Counted from the stretch's first letter, positions 41,655 to 50,988 are shown. The stretch is 64,000 bases of DNA from Betaproteobacteria bacterium (GCA_947482825.1 CANKMT010000009.1:1-64000); one strand, 5' to 3'. The notes: generated by a model from the letters alone, not told the origin. Program-made: numbers and translations.

Positions 41655-42593
41655 TCAAGACGACCTCTCCTCGATGTATTCGGCGATGATTTCTTCGATG
41701 CTTGCGCTGTGCTTGAAGCCGAGCCTTGCGGCCCGAGCCGAGAAAGTGGACTTTGCAACCAAATCCATGAGCGCCTGCGCTGCCGGATCCGGTTCGAAGC
41801 GTACTTTACCAATCTGGCTGCCGCGCCCAGCGGCTTTTCGCACCGCATCGAGCATCGCCTGCGCCGAGACTGGGATGCCCGTCATGACCAGCGTGCGGTC
41901 GGACCCGAAGTCCGCCGCCGGAACCTGGCTCGCATGGATCAGCGACTCGACCACGCGCGTGACCGACACGCACGCCATTCGTGTGAGCGGATTGACCGGG
42001 CAGGTGTAATCGCGACCGGCCAGCGGCTCGCGGATGATCGCACTCGACCAACCCGAGACGGCGGTATTGGCCGCTCCCGGCCGCACGAGCACCGTGGGCA
42101 GGCGCAAGCAACGGCCGTCCACGAAGTTGCGGCGCGAGTAGTCGTCGATCATCACTTCGCACATCAGCTTTTGCGCGCCGTAGGAAAGGCGCGGCGCGGG
42201 CCGCGTGTCGTCGGTCACTTCGAGATTGGCGCCGCGATAAACCGCAATCGACGAAGTGAACACGAATTTCGGGCAGCGCCCCGCGAGGCGCGCCGCCTCC
42301 AGAAGATCACGCGTGGCATCGAAGTTGACCTTCATGCCGAGCTCGAAATTCTGCTCCGCCCCGCCGGAGACGAGCGAAGCGAGGTGGAAGATGGCGTCGA
42401 TGCCCGCATCCACCACCGATCTCGCCATCGGCGCATACGCGAGGTTGCCGGTGACCGCCTCGACCTTGGCGTGCGGGGCAGGCGGTTCGGACTGGTCGAC
42501 CGCGATGATGCTTTCCACATCGGCACGCCGGGCGAGCGCCTCGACAAGCGCCGCGCCGATGAAGCCGGCCGCGCCGGTCACAAGGATTTTCAT
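41655..42593 (-). CDS. NAD-dependent epimerase/dehydratase (DenD-like)
   Basis: The 312-residue extended SDR has 'MKILVTGAAGFIGAALVEAL' and the active-site YxxxK in 'RLSYGAQKLMCEVMIDDY'. The overall reading resembles D-erythronate dehydrogenase (DenD). It is first in a three-gene minus-strand operon with the dehydratase and the beta-hydroxyacid dehydrogenase, consistent with four-carbon or related sugar-acid breakdown. Confidence 0.82.
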   Translation of the reverse strand: MKILVTGAAGFIGAALVEALARRADVESIIAVDQSEPPAPHAKVEAVTGNLAYAPMARSVVDAGIDAIFHLASLVSGGAEQNFELGMKVNFDATRDLLEAARLAGRCPKFVFTSSIAVYRGANLEVTDDTRPAPRLSYGAQKLMCEVMIDDYSRRNFVDGRCLRLPTVLVRPGAANTAVSGWSSAIIREPLAGRDYTCPVNPLTRMACVSVTRVVESLIHASQVPAADFGSDRTLVMTGIPVSAQAMLDAVRKAAGRGSQIGKVRFEPDPAAQALMDLVAKSTFSARAARLGFKHSASIEEIIAEYIEERSS

Positions 42594-42647
42594 TCCGGGA
42601 TTATCCCAGACTGTGCTAAAACGCCGGGGTCCGAAGGGAGAACTTTC

Positions 42648-43625
42648 ATGCGAATCGAGTCAGGAAAACTGGTCAAGGGCATCGCCGCGCTGCTCGCCTG
42701 CTGCGCCACGCTTCAGGCCTCTGCGCAAAGCTATCCGGCCAAGCCGGTGAAAATCATCGTGCCGTTCGCCGCGGGCGGCCCGGCCGACATCTACGCGCGC
42801 TTTGTCGGCCAGAAACTGCAGGAGGTGCTCGGCCAGTCGTTCGTGATCGAGGACCGGCCCGGCGGAGGCTCCATCATCGGCACCGATGCTGTGGCGAAGT
42901 CCCCGGCCGACGGCTACACGCTGCTCATGATGTCGAACACGCACACCGTGAACGAATCGCTGATCCGCGTGAAGCCTTTCGAACTGCTGCGCGATTTCGC
43001 TCCGGTGTCGCCGGTGAACTACTCGGACCTCGTGCTCGTCGTGCACCCCTCGGTCCAGGCCAATTCGCTCAAGGAACTGATCGCGCTGGTGAAGTCCAAG
43101 CCCAAGGCGCTCAACTACGCCTCATCGGGCCCCGGCACGCCGTATCACATGGCCGGCGAACTGTTCAAGGCGATGGCGGGCCTGGACATCGTCCACGTGC
43201 CTTACAAAGGCAGCTCGGGCGCGCGCACCGACATCCTCGGCGGGCAGGTCCAGATGATGTTCGACGCAATCACGACGATGGCGCCGAACGTGCGCGCCGG
43301 CAAGCTCAAGGCTTTCGGCACTACCGGCAAGGTCCGCTCGCCGGTGCTCCCGGACGTGCCGACTGTTTCCGAGGCGGGCGTGCCCGGCTACGAAGCGGTG
43401 ATCTGGCTCGGCCTCATGGCCCCGATTGCGACGCCCAAGCCGATCGTCGAACGCCTGAACACCGAGATCCGCAAGATCGTGAACAACGCCGAGGTCAAGG
43501 AGGCCTGGGCCAAACAAGGTGCGGCGCCGATGAACATGTCGACCGATGAGTTCGGCCAGTTCATGCGCGAGGACATCGCCAAGTGGGCGAACGTCGTGAA
43601 GATTTCGGGGGCGAAAGTCGATTGA
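42648..43625 (+). CDS. Bug/TctC-family periplasmic solute receptor
   Basis: The 325-residue receptor has a signal peptide ('LVKGIAALLACCATLQASA') and 'YPAKPVKIIVPFAAGGPADI', 'AKSPADGYTLLMMSNTHT' and 'VHVPYKGSSGARTDILGGQ'. A ribosome-binding site (GAAGGGAG) precedes the ATG at 42648. An open frame extends much further upstream through the antisense of two genes and is an artefact of high GC. The gene shares a 54-bp divergent gap with the DenD-like gene, so this receptor may feed that pathway. Confidence 0.93.
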   Translation: MRIESGKLVKGIAALLACCATLQASAQSYPAKPVKIIVPFAAGGPADIYARFVGQKLQEVLGQSFVIEDRPGGGSIIGTDAVAKSPADGYTLLMMSNTHTVNESLIRVKPFELLRDFAPVSPVNYSDLVLVVHPSVQANSLKELIALVKSKPKALNYASSGPGTPYHMAGELFKAMAGLDIVHVPYKGSSGARTDILGGQVQMMFDAITTMAPNVRAGKLKAFGTTGKVRSPVLPDVPTVSEAGVPGYEAVIWLGLMAPIATPKPIVERLNTEIRKIVNNAEVKEAWAKQGAAPMNMSTDEFGQFMREDIAKWANVVKISGAKVD

Positions 43626-44308
43626 TGATGCTGGATATCCTCAGCGCCGGCGCGGCCAAGGCCGTGGTGATTTCCGCCGCCGCCGACATCGGAGTCACGC
43701 CCGGCGGCGCATTCGGCGCGGTCGGCGCGATGCAGGACAAACTGCTTGCAGGCGAGCCTTGCGACGTCATCGTGCTGACGCGCCCGATGATCGAAGCGCT
43801 GGCCGAATCGGGCCGCGTGGTGCCCGAAACCCTCGCGGACCTCGGGCAGGTGAAGACCGGGGTGGCGGTCAAGAAGGGCACGCCGCGGCCGAACGTGAAC
43901 CGTGCCGAAACGCTGGCCTCGGCCCTGCTCGGCGCCGACGCGATCTATGTGCCGGACATGAAGAAATCGACCGCCGGCATGCACGTCGCAGGAATGCTCG
44001 GCCAACTCGGGATCGCCGCGGAAGTTGCCGAGCGCATCAAGGAGTTCCCGAACGGCGCGGCCGCGATGCGCGCCATGGCCGATTCCCCGGGCCTGTATGC
44101 CATTGGCTGCACGCAGGTGTCGGAGATCCTCTACACCGAAGGCGCCGACCTCGTGGGAGCCTTGCCGGACGAATTCGAGTTGTCGACGCTCTATTCGGCC
44201 GCGGCCTGCACGGGCGCCGCAAACGCGACGGCTGCCCGCAATTTCGTCCTCTTCCTGACCGGGGAATCGACCACGCGCATGCGCAGGAAGGCCGGCTTCG
44301 AGACCTGA
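43625..44308 (+). CDS. ModA-like periplasmic-binding-fold protein without signal peptide
   Basis: The 227-residue protein resembles the extracellular solute-binding type of ModA: 'LLAGEPCDVIVLTRPMIEAL', 'ADLGQVKTGVAVKKGTPRPN' and 'GADLVGALPDEFELSTLYSA'. It starts directly with the first strand ('MMLDILSAGAAKAVVISAAA') and has no export signal, so it probably acts in the cytoplasm or uses an unknown ligand. Its start overlaps the stop of the Bug gene (TGATG). Confidence 0.75.
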   Translation: MMLDILSAGAAKAVVISAAADIGVTPGGAFGAVGAMQDKLLAGEPCDVIVLTRPMIEALAESGRVVPETLADLGQVKTGVAVKKGTPRPNVNRAETLASALLGADAIYVPDMKKSTAGMHVAGMLGQLGIAAEVAERIKEFPNGAAAMRAMADSPGLYAIGCTQVSEILYTEGADLVGALPDEFELSTLYSAAACTGAANATAARNFVLFLTGESTTRMRRKAGFET

Positions 44309-44322
44309 ACGCGATGCGGGCC

Positions 44323-44387
44323 GATGGCAGCATTTTCCCCGGAGAACCAATAACGGCGCGGGGTTCAGACGGAAATTGGCAGTATTA
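44323..44387 (-). repeat. ~65-bp dispersed repeat (copy C) between convergent genes
   Basis: This copy is inverted relative to the one at 29126-29190. On the plus strand its ends are ATGGCAGCAT (start 44324) and TTGGCAGTAT (start 44376), again 52 bp apart. It spans the gap between the ModA-like gene and the convergent dioxygenase gene and includes the latter's stop codon. Confidence 0.7.
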
Positions 44388-45305
44388 GCTTGCCACCCGC
44401 GCGGCCACGGCCGCCGGGCTCGCTGCGGCACGCTCGCAGGTATTGCCAACGTCGCTTACCGTCGCGCGATGCATGTCGCGCTTCCAACGGCGCTCGTCGT
44501 AATCCGTCCCGCGATGCAGGGTACAACGGTTGTCCCACATCACCAGGTCGTTCAACCGCCAGCGGTGCGAGTAGACGAACTGCCGCTGGGTGGCATGCGC
44601 CATGAGCTCCTCGAGCAGTTGCGTGCTCTCGGCCTCGGGCAGGCCCATCACGCGCATCGCGTGCGAGGCCGTGTAGAGCGAACGCCGGCCGGTCTCCGGA
44701 ATCGTGCGCACAAGCACCTGCAAGGCGGGCGGCAACGCAGCGCGCTCGCGGTCCGTGTAGTCGGTGAATCCGAGCTTGGCGCGCGAATGGAAGATCGAGT
44801 GCTCGACGGTCAGGCCCGCGATGCGGTCCTTCGTCGCCTGCGGCAGCGCCTCCCACGCTGCGCGCAGGTCCGCGAACTGGGTGTTCCCGCCGATCGGCGC
44901 GATGGCTCGCCCGTAGAGCAGCGAAGCGCGCGCCGGCACGTGGCGGAAGATGCTGTCGGTGTGCCACAGCCGGTTGGCGAGGCCCGACAGGCGCTTCCTG
45001 CTGCCGGCGGCGAGGATCTCGTCGTTGTGGTCGAGGTTGGACACATCCGAAATCCGGCCGTCGATGCGGTCCTGCTTGACCTCCTCGGCGTAGGAATTGA
45101 TGTTCGGCTCCATCGGACCGAAAACCTGGGCGAACGCCACGTGCTGGTTGGAGGTGAGTTCCTGCGCCGGGAACACCAGAACGGCATATTTCCAGAACGC
45201 CTGCTTGATCGCTTCGCGGTCCTCGGCCGATAGCGGTTTCGCGAGGTCCACGTCGCCGATTTCGGCGGCGAAGTCTGCGTAAACCGGATAGATGGTGATC
45301 GCCAT
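44385..45305 (-). CDS. TfdA-like Fe(II)/2-oxoglutarate dioxygenase
   Basis: The 306-residue enzyme resembles the 2,4-D dioxygenase TfdA: 'NRLWHTDSIFRHVPARASLL' (HxD), 'GGNTQFADLRAAWEALP', 'MWDNRCTLHRGTDYD' (distal His) and Arg in 'RDMHRATVSD'. TfdA-type enzymes cleave aryloxyacetates or related ethers. The ATG at 45305 follows the upstream receptor gene by 8 bp. Receptor and oxygenase form one transcript. Confidence 0.9.
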   Translation of the reverse strand: MAITIYPVYADFAAEIGDVDLAKPLSAEDREAIKQAFWKYAVLVFPAQELTSNQHVAFAQVFGPMEPNINSYAEEVKQDRIDGRISDVSNLDHNDEILAAGSRKRLSGLANRLWHTDSIFRHVPARASLLYGRAIAPIGGNTQFADLRAAWEALPQATKDRIAGLTVEHSIFHSRAKLGFTDYTDRERAALPPALQVLVRTIPETGRRSLYTASHAMRVMGLPEAESTQLLEELMAHATQRQFVYSHRWRLNDLVMWDNRCTLHRGTDYDERRWKRDMHRATVSDVGNTCERAAASPAAVAARVAS

Positions 45306-45313
45306 GCGGCCTC

Positions 45314-46282
45314 CTATTCCGGCGTGATGCCGGTTTCCTTCACGACCTTGCCCCACTTCGCGACGTCGCGCCGGATGTAGGCGGCGAACTCCTCGGGACT
45401 GCTCGACATCGCCTCCGCGCCCTGTCCCTGCAGCCACTTCTGGATGCCCGGATCCTGCAAGACGGTGACGACTTCCTTGTTCAGCGTCGCGATCATCGGC
45501 GCGGGCGTCCCGGCCGGCACGAACAGGCCGAACCAGTTGTACTTGTCGAATCCCGGCACGCCGGCCTCGGTCATCGTCGGCACCTCCGGCATCTGCGGCC
45601 AGCGCTTGGTGCCGGTGACGGCAAGTCCGCGCAACTTCCCGGAATTGACGTGGGCGGCGGCGGAGTCGTTGAACATGAGCTGAATCTGCCCGCCGAGAAG
45701 ATCGGTGAGCGCGGGCGCCGTGCCTTTGTACGGCACATGCGTCATTCGCACGCCGGTGGCCAGCTTGAACATTTCGCCGGCGAGGTGGCTCACGCCGCCG
45801 GCGCCGGTCGACCCGTAGTTGAGCTTCGCCGGGTTGGCCTTGGCGAAAGCGATCAGTTCCATGACGGTCTGCACGGGCAGCGAGGGATGCACGACCAGCG
45901 CGGTCTGGCTCTCCGCCAGCATCGAGACCGGCGCAAGATCATTGAGCGGATCGAACGGAAGCGACTTGTAGATCAGCGTATTGAGCCCGACGGTCGCGTT
46001 GTTGCCGATGTAGAGCGTGTAGCCGTCGGGCGGCGACTTGGCCGCCTTGGCCGCGCCGATGTTGCCGCCGCCGCCGGATACGTTCTGGATGACGATCGGC
46101 TGCTGCAGGCGGTCGGACAACGGCTTGGCCACGGCCCGTGCCAGCGCGTCGGTCAGCCCGCCGGGCGGGTACGGGACGATGAACTGGAGCGGCTTGTCGG
46201 GATAAGCGGCGTGAGCCCCTGCAACCGCGAACGCGGCAAGCAACCCCGCGAGGCCTGCGATCATGGCACGGCGATTTTTCAT
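45314..46282 (-). CDS. Bug/TctC-family periplasmic solute receptor
   Basis: The 322-residue receptor begins 'MKNRRAMIAGLAGLLAAFAV' (signal to 'AHA'), followed by 'YPDKPLQFIVPYPPGGLTDA', 'AKSPPDGYTLYIGNNAT' and 'THVPYKGTAPALTDLLGG'. A strong AGGAGGG ribosome-binding site marks the ATG at 46282. It is divergent from another Bug gene across 103 bp and co-directional with the TfdA-like gene. Confidence 0.93.
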   Translation of the reverse strand: MKNRRAMIAGLAGLLAAFAVAGAHAAYPDKPLQFIVPYPPGGLTDALARAVAKPLSDRLQQPIVIQNVSGGGGNIGAAKAAKSPPDGYTLYIGNNATVGLNTLIYKSLPFDPLNDLAPVSMLAESQTALVVHPSLPVQTVMELIAFAKANPAKLNYGSTGAGGVSHLAGEMFKLATGVRMTHVPYKGTAPALTDLLGGQIQLMFNDSAAAHVNSGKLRGLAVTGTKRWPQMPEVPTMTEAGVPGFDKYNWFGLFVPAGTPAPMIATLNKEVVTVLQDPGIQKWLQGQGAEAMSSSPEEFAAYIRRDVAKWGKVVKETGITPE

Positions 46283-46385
46283 TTTCCCTCCTCTCGAAGG
46301 ATGGTACATGAGTCCCCTCCGCGACTGCATGTGCCGCTGCGAAATCGGCCGTTACCGATCCCGACATGCGGCGCCTAATTGGTGG

Positions 46386-47345
46386 ATGAACCGAATCCTT
46401 AGTTTTGCCGTTGCGGCTGCCGCCGCCCTCGCCGCCTCCCTTGCGCAGGCGCAATACCCCAACAAGCCAATCCGCGTGATCGTGCCGTGGCCCGCCGGCG
46501 GTCCTTCGGACACGCTCGCGCGCGTGGTCACGTCGAAAACCGCCGAACTGCTAGGCCAGACCATGATCATCGACAACCGCGTCGGCGCGAGCGGCGTGAT
46601 CGGCACCGAGTTCGTCGCCAAATCGGCGCCGGACGCCTACACGCTGTTCTGGCCGATCGCCAACCACACCACGAATCACCTGCTATTCAAGGTGAGCTAC
46701 GACCCGATCAAGGACTTCGCGCCGGTCGGGCAGGTGGCGCGCTCGTCCTACATGTTGCTCGTACATCCGGACCTTCCGGCAAAGTCGGTGAAGGATCTCG
46801 TCGACTACGTGAAGGCGCGTCCGGGCAAGCTGCCCTACGCGTCGGCAGGCAACGGCACGCTTCAGCACCTGGGCATGGAGTTGTTCAGGCGTGAAGCCGG
46901 CCTCGACATGATCCACATCCCATACAAGGGCAGCGCGCCGGCGATCACCGACCTCCTCGGCGGGCAGGTGCAGATCACTTTCGAGTCGACCACCGCGGTA
47001 ATGGGCCATGTGCGTTCGGGCAAGCTGCGGCCGCTCGCCGTGTCGACATTGAAGCGCATTGCGCCTCTGCCCGACCTGCCGACGCTGGCCGAGTCGGGTT
47101 ATGCGGGCTTCGAGGTGGTCGGGTTCGCGGGCGTGCTGGCGCCGGCGGGCACCGCGTCCGAAGTCGTCGCCACGCTAAACGCCGCTTTCAACAAGGCGCT
47201 GCTCGCGCCCGAAGTGCGCGAGAAAATGGCCGGCATGGGTGTGGAGCCCGCAGGCTCGAGCGCGGAGCAGTTTCGCGCGTTCCTGCAGGCGGAGATTCCC
47301 AAGTACGCCCGAATCCTGAAGGAGTCGGGCGCAAAGGTGGATTGA
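46386..47345 (+). CDS. Bug/TctC-family periplasmic solute receptor
   Basis: The 319-residue receptor has a signal peptide ('MNRILSFAVAAAAALAASLA'), 'YPNKPIRVIVPWPAGGPSDT', 'AKSAPDAYTLFWPIANHT' and 'IHIPYKGSAPAITDLLGGQ'. It stands alone on the plus strand between the TfdA-linked receptor and the SWIM gene. Confidence 0.93.
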   Translation: MNRILSFAVAAAAALAASLAQAQYPNKPIRVIVPWPAGGPSDTLARVVTSKTAELLGQTMIIDNRVGASGVIGTEFVAKSAPDAYTLFWPIANHTTNHLLFKVSYDPIKDFAPVGQVARSSYMLLVHPDLPAKSVKDLVDYVKARPGKLPYASAGNGTLQHLGMELFRREAGLDMIHIPYKGSAPAITDLLGGQVQITFESTTAVMGHVRSGKLRPLAVSTLKRIAPLPDLPTLAESGYAGFEVVGFAGVLAPAGTASEVVATLNAAFNKALLAPEVREKMAGMGVEPAGSSAEQFRAFLQAEIPKYARILKESGAKVD

Positions 47346-47387
47346 CTTCCTCGCATATGCCAATCGGCTGGCGACTTGTGGCCGTTG

Positions 47388-48275
47388 TTACCGGCGCCGA
47401 CTCGCGCGTGGTTTCTTGGCAGACGCGGTGGTTCTCGCGAGGGGGCGCTTTCCGGCTTTTGCCATGGTGACGGCCTTTGCTGGCACCGAGGCCTTTGCTG
47501 GCGCCGAGGCCTTTGCTGGCGCCGAGGCCTTTGCTCGAGCCACAGCCTTTGTTGCAGCCGCCCCCTCATCCATCTCGATGCCGAACACATCGGCAATCCT
47601 CGCCTCGTCAAGCACCTTGCCAGCCGCCGGACCCCTGCGTGTTTTCGGCAAGCCTGCTCCCGCCTGGGCGACGAGTTCCTTGGGGTCCACCCGGCGCAGC
47701 CGGAACAGCAATTCCGGCTGTTGATCGAGGCGCGCACCCACGCCGTACAGGACCGCGGCGACGTGCTTGCACATCGTGGCCCAGTCCGGGCAACTGCAAT
47801 CGAGCTTGATGTCCCTCGGCGCGGGGAACAGGCCGGCACCCGGCTTGCAGATGCGCTCCATGACGGCCTTCGACAGGCGGCCCTGCAAAAGTTCCACCAG
47901 CGAGTCGATCGACGTCGCGCACTCTGCGCTGACCGCCCGCCAGTGTTCGTCGGGCACCTTGGCCACGGTGACAGTGACCGTGTAGAGACTGGATCCGACC
48001 ACCTTCGCCCGCACTTCGCCCTCGCCAATCTCGAGATGGATCACCGAACCATTGCGCACATAGGTGCGCCCGCGTGGCAAGCGGTTGGCGTAGTCGCTGT
48101 AACGTTCCAGATTCTCACACCAGGCGCGGCCCCAGAAAGTCTTGGCGATGGCGCCGCGCGAGGCGCGCACCGGCAAAAAGGCGGCGCCGGATTTCGCCGC
48201 CTTGGCGGCCACTTTTTCGGCATTCTTGCGGCGAACGGCGACGGGGACATAGGGCTTCCATCCATAGAAACTCAT
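47388..48275 (-). CDS. SWIM zinc-finger protein
   Basis: The 295-residue protein has a SWIM domain 'KLDCSCPDWATMCKHVAAVL' (CxCx6CxH) at about residues 157-176, preceded by a conserved N-terminal domain ('WGRAWCENLERYSDYANRLP', 'GRTYVRNGSVIHLEIGEGEV'). The last 60 residues are a basic Ala/Lys-rich tail built from repeated 'AKASAP' units and may bind DNA. It is co-transcribed with an SNF2 ATPase 28 bp upstream, the same pairing as B. subtilis YwqB/YwqA; a role in DNA repair or chromosome maintenance is likely but unproven. Confidence 0.88.
   Translation of the reverse strand: MSFYGWKPYVPVAVRRKNAEKVAAKAAKSGAAFLPVRASRGAIAKTFWGRAWCENLERYSDYANRLPRGRTYVRNGSVIHLEIGEGEVRAKVVGSSLYTVTVTVAKVPDEHWRAVSAECATSIDSLVELLQGRLSKAVMERICKPGAGLFPAPRDIKLDCSCPDWATMCKHVAAVLYGVGARLDQQPELLFRLRRVDPKELVAQAGAGLPKTRRGPAAGKVLDEARIADVFGIEMDEGAAATKAVARAKASAPAKASAPAKASVPAKAVTMAKAGKRPLARTTASAKKPRASRRR
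47473..47559 (+). repeat. 18-bp tandem repeats encoding the SWIM protein tail
   Basis: Four 18-bp units of the form GCCTTTGCTGGCGCCGAG (47473, 47491, 47509, 47527) are followed by a partial fifth. Units two and three are identical; the others differ by a few bases. Read on the coding strand each adds six residues (AKASAP-type). Confidence 0.85.
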
Positions 48276-48303
48276 CTGCTTTGCTCTCCTTTACTCTCGA
48301 CGC

Positions 48304-50988
48304 TCAGGTTTCCTGCGCGGCGTGGATATCCAGTTTCACCAGGTCCATCAATTCGCGGTCGCTCATCTCGGTGAGCAGCAGTTCCGCGCCGCCTTCGAGC
48401 ACGTCCTTGACCAGAGCCTGCTTGGATTCGATCAGCTTGTCGATGCGCTCCTCTACAGTGCCACGGCAGACGAATTTGTGCACCAGTACGTTCTTCTGCT
48501 GGCCGATGCGGAATGCGCGATCGGTGGCCTGATTTTCCACGGCCGGATTCCACCAGCGGTCGAAGTGGATCACGTGCGAAGCGGCGGTGAGGTTGAGGCC
48601 CGCTCCCCCGGCCTTGAGCGAGAGTACGAAGAACGGGGTCAGCTCGTCCTGTTGGAAACGATCGACCAGTTTGCGACGCTTGGCCATCGGGGTGCCGCCA
48701 TGCAAAATCAGGCCTTCGCGGCCGAACACAGTTCCTAGAAACGCCGCCAGCGGCTCGGTGGTTTCGCGGAACTGGGTGAACACCAGCACCTTTTCCTGCT
48801 TGGCGGCGATCACTTCGGACAATTCGGCCAAGCGCGCAAATTTTCCGCTGTCCTCGGCGCCCCATGCGGAATCGCCCAACCATTGGGAAGGATGATTGCA
48901 GATCTGCTTGAAGCGCATCAGGTAGGCGAGCACCAAGCCCTTGCGGGCGATTCCATCGGCAGCCTCGAGCGCGGCGGCCAGATCCTTCACCGCCTTTTCG
49001 TACAACGCGGCCTGGGCCGGGCGCAGGTGGCACCAGGCCTTGAGTTCGGTCTTGTCCGGCAAATCTTCGATGACCCGCTTGTCGGTCTTCATGCGCCGCA
49101 GGATGTAGGGACGCACCAGTTCGCGCAGTGGGCCGAAATGCCCGGTCTTGGTCAGGCGCCGGGAGAAATCGGTGAAGACTTTTCCGGACCCGAGCAGGCC
49201 GGGGTGGGTAAAGTCGAAAATAGACCATAGATCGGACAAGCGGTTTTCCACTGGCGTTCCGGTCAGCGCAATGCGAGCACGAGCCTTGAGACTCTTCACC
49301 TGCCGCGTCTGCTTGGCGCCCGGGTTCTTGATCGCCTGCGCTTCGTCCAGCACGGCCAGGCGCCAGTTCATGGCCTGGAGCGCCGGCACGCGCGCGAGCG
49401 TTCCGTAACTCGTGATGACCAGGTCGGCGCGGCCAAGGCGCGCGGCATCGAGTTTGTGCAAGTCGGCCGGCGACATGAAGGAAGGATGCGCGATCAACAG
49501 ACGCAAGTCCGGCGCGAAGCGTTCGGCCTCGGCGGCCCAGTTGGCCAGCAGGGACGCCGGCGCAACGAGGAGGCTCGCGCTCGCCACCTTCGCTTCGCGC
49601 TTGAGCACCAGCAGCAAGGCCAGCACCTGGATCGTCTTGCCCAGCCCCATATCGTCGGCGAGGCACGCGCCCAGGCCCAGGCGGCACAGCAGATACAGCC
49701 AGCGCACGCCGGCTTCCTGGTAGGGGCGCAAGGTGGCTTTCAGCGCCGCGCCGGGGCTCACCGCCGCCAGTCCCTCGGGTTGACGCAAGCCCTGCAAAGT
49801 CTCGGCCAGCCAGGGGCCTGCGACGAGCGCGGACCAGTCGGCATCCGCCGGGTCACTTTCATCGTCGAGCGTGGCCCCGGCCACCAGCCGCATCGCCTCG
49901 GCAAATGGCAGCCCGCTTTGCGCGGCAGCCTGTTCGATGGCCTGGAAACGCTCCAGCATGCGCCCGAGTTTCTTCGTGTCCACCTCGACCCAGCGGCCGC
50001 GAATCAGTTGCAGGCCATCGCCGCCGGCCAGCAGGGCTTCGATGTCGGCAGCGTTGAGCCGCTGGCCATCGAGGGTGACCTCCATCTTGAAATCGAGCAG
50101 CGCGTCCGTGCCCAGTAGCGAAGGAGGTTGCGTCCCCACGCTGGCGGAGACGAGCGGCCGGGCCGGCCGGCCGCCCGGCCATGTGCCCGGTGCACGCACG
50201 ACAACCCCGGCCGCCTGGAGCGTCGGGGAGTCGGCGAGGAATCTGAAAGCTTCGGCGGGCGTCCAGCGCATTGGATGATAAATCTCGCCTTCCGTCACCA
50301 TGGCTTGCAGCCATTCGCAACTTTCGGCTGCGCGCTGCACCGGCATCAACAACGACAGCAGACGCGCCTGGCTTTTGCCGTCGGAGAATTCCGCCAGCGC
50401 CCGCGACAAGGGCAGGTGCTGTGCTTTGCCGTGCGCCGACAGGCGTGACGTATAGGTGGCGAGAAATGCAAAAGGCGCCTCAGTGTCCTTGCGGTTTTCC
50501 GCAAGGTTGAAATGCACCCTGCCCACCAGATTCCAGGCCGGATGGCGCGCCTTGAGAAAATCCTGCAGCGGGATTTTCGATGCCGCATGTTCCTTGCGCA
50601 GGGCGGTGTCGAGCTCCATCCACAGGGCGGCCAGTACTTTCGCGGTCAGGTACTCCACGCCCGTCATCGGCGGGGCATCGGCAATCATCGTCTGCAGGGC
50701 ATCGTCGCCGGGCGTGGGGACGGCGATGTCGCCGCCTTCGGGCACGGCGCAAAGCAAGGTCACGTAGCGCGCGGAGAAGTCACGCCACCAAGTCCATGCG
50801 GGTGGCAGGATGGTACCGACCTCGGTCGCGCCGAGCTGCAAGAGCCCATGTCCGGCGCCCTGATCGAACGCGCCGGCAAGACTGGCCTCGAGCCCGGCCG
50901 GAAGCGGAACCGCATCGGCATCCGGCGCCGCAAGTAGGTGGCCGTGCGGTGTCAGCAGTGGCGCAAGACCGCGCGCGGCGGAAGTCAT
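48304..50988 (-). CDS. SNF2-family helicase-like ATPase
   Basis: The 894-residue protein has an N-terminal region of about 400 residues with no domain I can name, then SNF2_N with Walker A 'LADDMGLGKTIQVLALLLVL', DEAQ box 'LAVLDEAQAIKN' and 'LTGTPVENRLSDLWSIFDF', and a helicase C domain 'VLVFTQFRETTEPLAAFLG', 'SLKAGGAGLNLTAASHVIHF' and 'ATDRAFRIGQ'. It should translocate on double-stranded DNA. It pairs with the SWIM protein. The start at 50988 overlaps the region just before the divergent Uma2 gene. Confidence 0.92.
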   Translation of the reverse strand: MTSAARGLAPLLTPHGHLLAAPDADAVPLPAGLEASLAGAFDQGAGHGLLQLGATEVGTILPPAWTWWRDFSARYVTLLCAVPEGGDIAVPTPGDDALQTMIADAPPMTGVEYLTAKVLAALWMELDTALRKEHAASKIPLQDFLKARHPAWNLVGRVHFNLAENRKDTEAPFAFLATYTSRLSAHGKAQHLPLSRALAEFSDGKSQARLLSLLMPVQRAAESCEWLQAMVTEGEIYHPMRWTPAEAFRFLADSPTLQAAGVVVRAPGTWPGGRPARPLVSASVGTQPPSLLGTDALLDFKMEVTLDGQRLNAADIEALLAGGDGLQLIRGRWVEVDTKKLGRMLERFQAIEQAAAQSGLPFAEAMRLVAGATLDDESDPADADWSALVAGPWLAETLQGLRQPEGLAAVSPGAALKATLRPYQEAGVRWLYLLCRLGLGACLADDMGLGKTIQVLALLLVLKREAKVASASLLVAPASLLANWAAEAERFAPDLRLLIAHPSFMSPADLHKLDAARLGRADLVITSYGTLARVPALQAMNWRLAVLDEAQAIKNPGAKQTRQVKSLKARARIALTGTPVENRLSDLWSIFDFTHPGLLGSGKVFTDFSRRLTKTGHFGPLRELVRPYILRRMKTDKRVIEDLPDKTELKAWCHLRPAQAALYEKAVKDLAAALEAADGIARKGLVLAYLMRFKQICNHPSQWLGDSAWGAEDSGKFARLAELSEVIAAKQEKVLVFTQFRETTEPLAAFLGTVFGREGLILHGGTPMAKRRKLVDRFQQDELTPFFVLSLKAGGAGLNLTAASHVIHFDRWWNPAVENQATDRAFRIGQQKNVLVHKFVCRGTVEERIDKLIESKQALVKDVLEGGAELLLTEMSDRELMDLVKLDIHAAQET

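Noticed and set aside
40515-43625. A 1036-codon plus-strand open frame running through the dehydratase and epimerase genes into a Bug receptor.
   Set aside because: Only the last 325 codons match a protein family. The rest is antisense to two well-supported genes, has Arg/His-rich shadow composition, and the receptor has its own ribosome-binding site at 42648.
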